A stretch of 5,864 nucleotides of DNA, from the NCBI GenBank assembly GCA_959018215.1, contig CAUEKL010000150.1:1-5864 (forward strand), given 5' to 3'. Made by a program: the position numbers and the translations under genes. Each line of letters starts with the position of its first letter. Position 1 is the stretch's first letter. The DNA is from an uncultured Gemmiger sp. (GTDB lineage: Bacteria > Bacillota > Clostridia > Oscillospirales > Ruminococcaceae). This document shows positions 5,537-5,864 of this stretch, piece by piece. The notes beneath the pieces were generated by a model. That model ran no database searches. It was not told the DNA's origin and saw nothing but the letters and a program-made list of their open reading frames with translations.

Positions 5537-5864
5537 ATGAAAAAGCTTCTTTCCGTTTTGCTGGCCGCCGGCATGGTGCTCAGCGTGACCGCCTGCGGCG
5601 CTTCCTCCCAGAGCACCGCTTCCACCGAGACCGGCACCACCGAAACCGCCAGCGCTGAGACCGCTTCCGCCGAGACCGCTGCCGGTGAGTTCACCACCGT
5701 TACCGACGGCGTGCTGACCATGTCCACCAACGCCGCCTTCCCCCCGTACGAGATGACCACCGACAGCGGTGACTTCGAGGGCATCGACGTGGAGATCGCC
5801 GGCGCCATTGCCGACAAGCTGGGCCTGGAACTCCAGATCGACGACATGGACTTTGACGCCGCAC
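5537..5864 (+). CDS. Amino-acid ABC transporter substrate-binding lipoprotein (partial, 5' end)
   Basis: The first 109 codons are present and the gene runs off the right edge. Residues 1-20 are a lipoprotein signal peptide: MKK, a hydrophobic core and the lipobox VTAC, with C20 as the lipidated cysteine. Residues 21-50 are a Ser/Thr/Ala/Glu linker made of 5-residue ET repeats. From about 58 the family-3 solute-binding fold begins: GVLTMSTNAAFPPYEM (58-73) and FEGIDVEIAGAIADKLGLEL (80-99), the typical polar-amino-acid-binding signature. The mature protein should be tethered to the outer face of the cytoplasmic membrane and deliver an amino acid to a permease and ATPase, whose genes are probably just downstream. 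The ligand cannot be decided from this fragment. The start is ATG, 7 nt after AGAGGG, behind a strong promoter. Confidence 0.9.
   Translation, partial: MKKLLSVLLAAGMVLSVTACGASSQSTASTETGTTETASAETASAETAAGEFTTVTDGVLTMSTNAAFPPYEMTTDSGDFEGIDVEIAGAIADKLGLELQIDDMDFDAA
5627..5686 (+). repeat. Four 15-bp tandem repeats in the lipoprotein linker
   Basis: Four consecutive 15-bp units, each starting GAGACC or GAAACC, encode the 5-residue units ETGTT, ETASA, ETASA and ETAAG (residues 31-50 of the lipoprotein). The 15-bp period keeps the reading frame when copies are gained or lost. The units are diverged at third positions, so the array is not recent or highly uniform. Confidence 0.8.

Overview
The window is about 5.9 kb of GC-rich, densely coding bacterial chromosome. 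Strong Shine-Dalgarno sequences, TTGACA/TATAAT-type promoters with extended -10 TG dinucleotides, a DegV protein, a lipobox substrate-binding protein and intrinsic terminators all point to a GC-rich Firmicute. A gut Oscillospirales/Ruminococcaceae member (Faecalibacterium, Gemmiger or Subdoligranulum type) is the best guess, but it is inferred from gene style and composition rather than from a marker gene.

Layout: (a) 1-95 is the 3' end of an unidentified gene encoding a C-terminal membrane helix. (b) 122-2173 is a probable two-gene unit: rmuC, encoding a membrane-anchored, PD-(D/E)XK-like DNA recombination-limiting protein, followed after 59 bp by a DUF308/HdeD-like six-helix membrane protein. 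(c) 2208-3209 is a complete single-gene unit: a consensus promoter, a DegV-family fatty-acid-binding protein (best start at 2302, not the longer alternatives) and a strong intrinsic terminator. (d) 3231-4432 is a convergent, minus-strand Gfo/Idh/MocA NAD(P)-dependent oxidoreductase with its own promoter. (e) 4525-5344 is a divergent OmpR/PhoB-type response regulator with an eroded receiver domain and no histidine kinase beside it, closed by an intrinsic terminator. (f) 5431 to the right edge is a near-consensus promoter, a leader with a 5' stem-loop, and the first 109 codons of a family-3 amino-acid-binding lipoprotein of an ABC transporter; it runs off the window.

The genes do not form one obvious pathway. 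They look like five adjacent transcription units: genome maintenance and a membrane protein, lipid binding, sugar/polyol oxidoreduction, a regulator, and amino-acid uptake. No CRISPR array, transposase, tRNA, rRNA or phage gene was seen. I did not find a convincing new multi-gene system. The points most worth a second look are the atypical orphan response regulator, a near-identical terminator sequence used after two unrelated genes, and the 15-bp tandem repeat that builds the lipoprotein linker.
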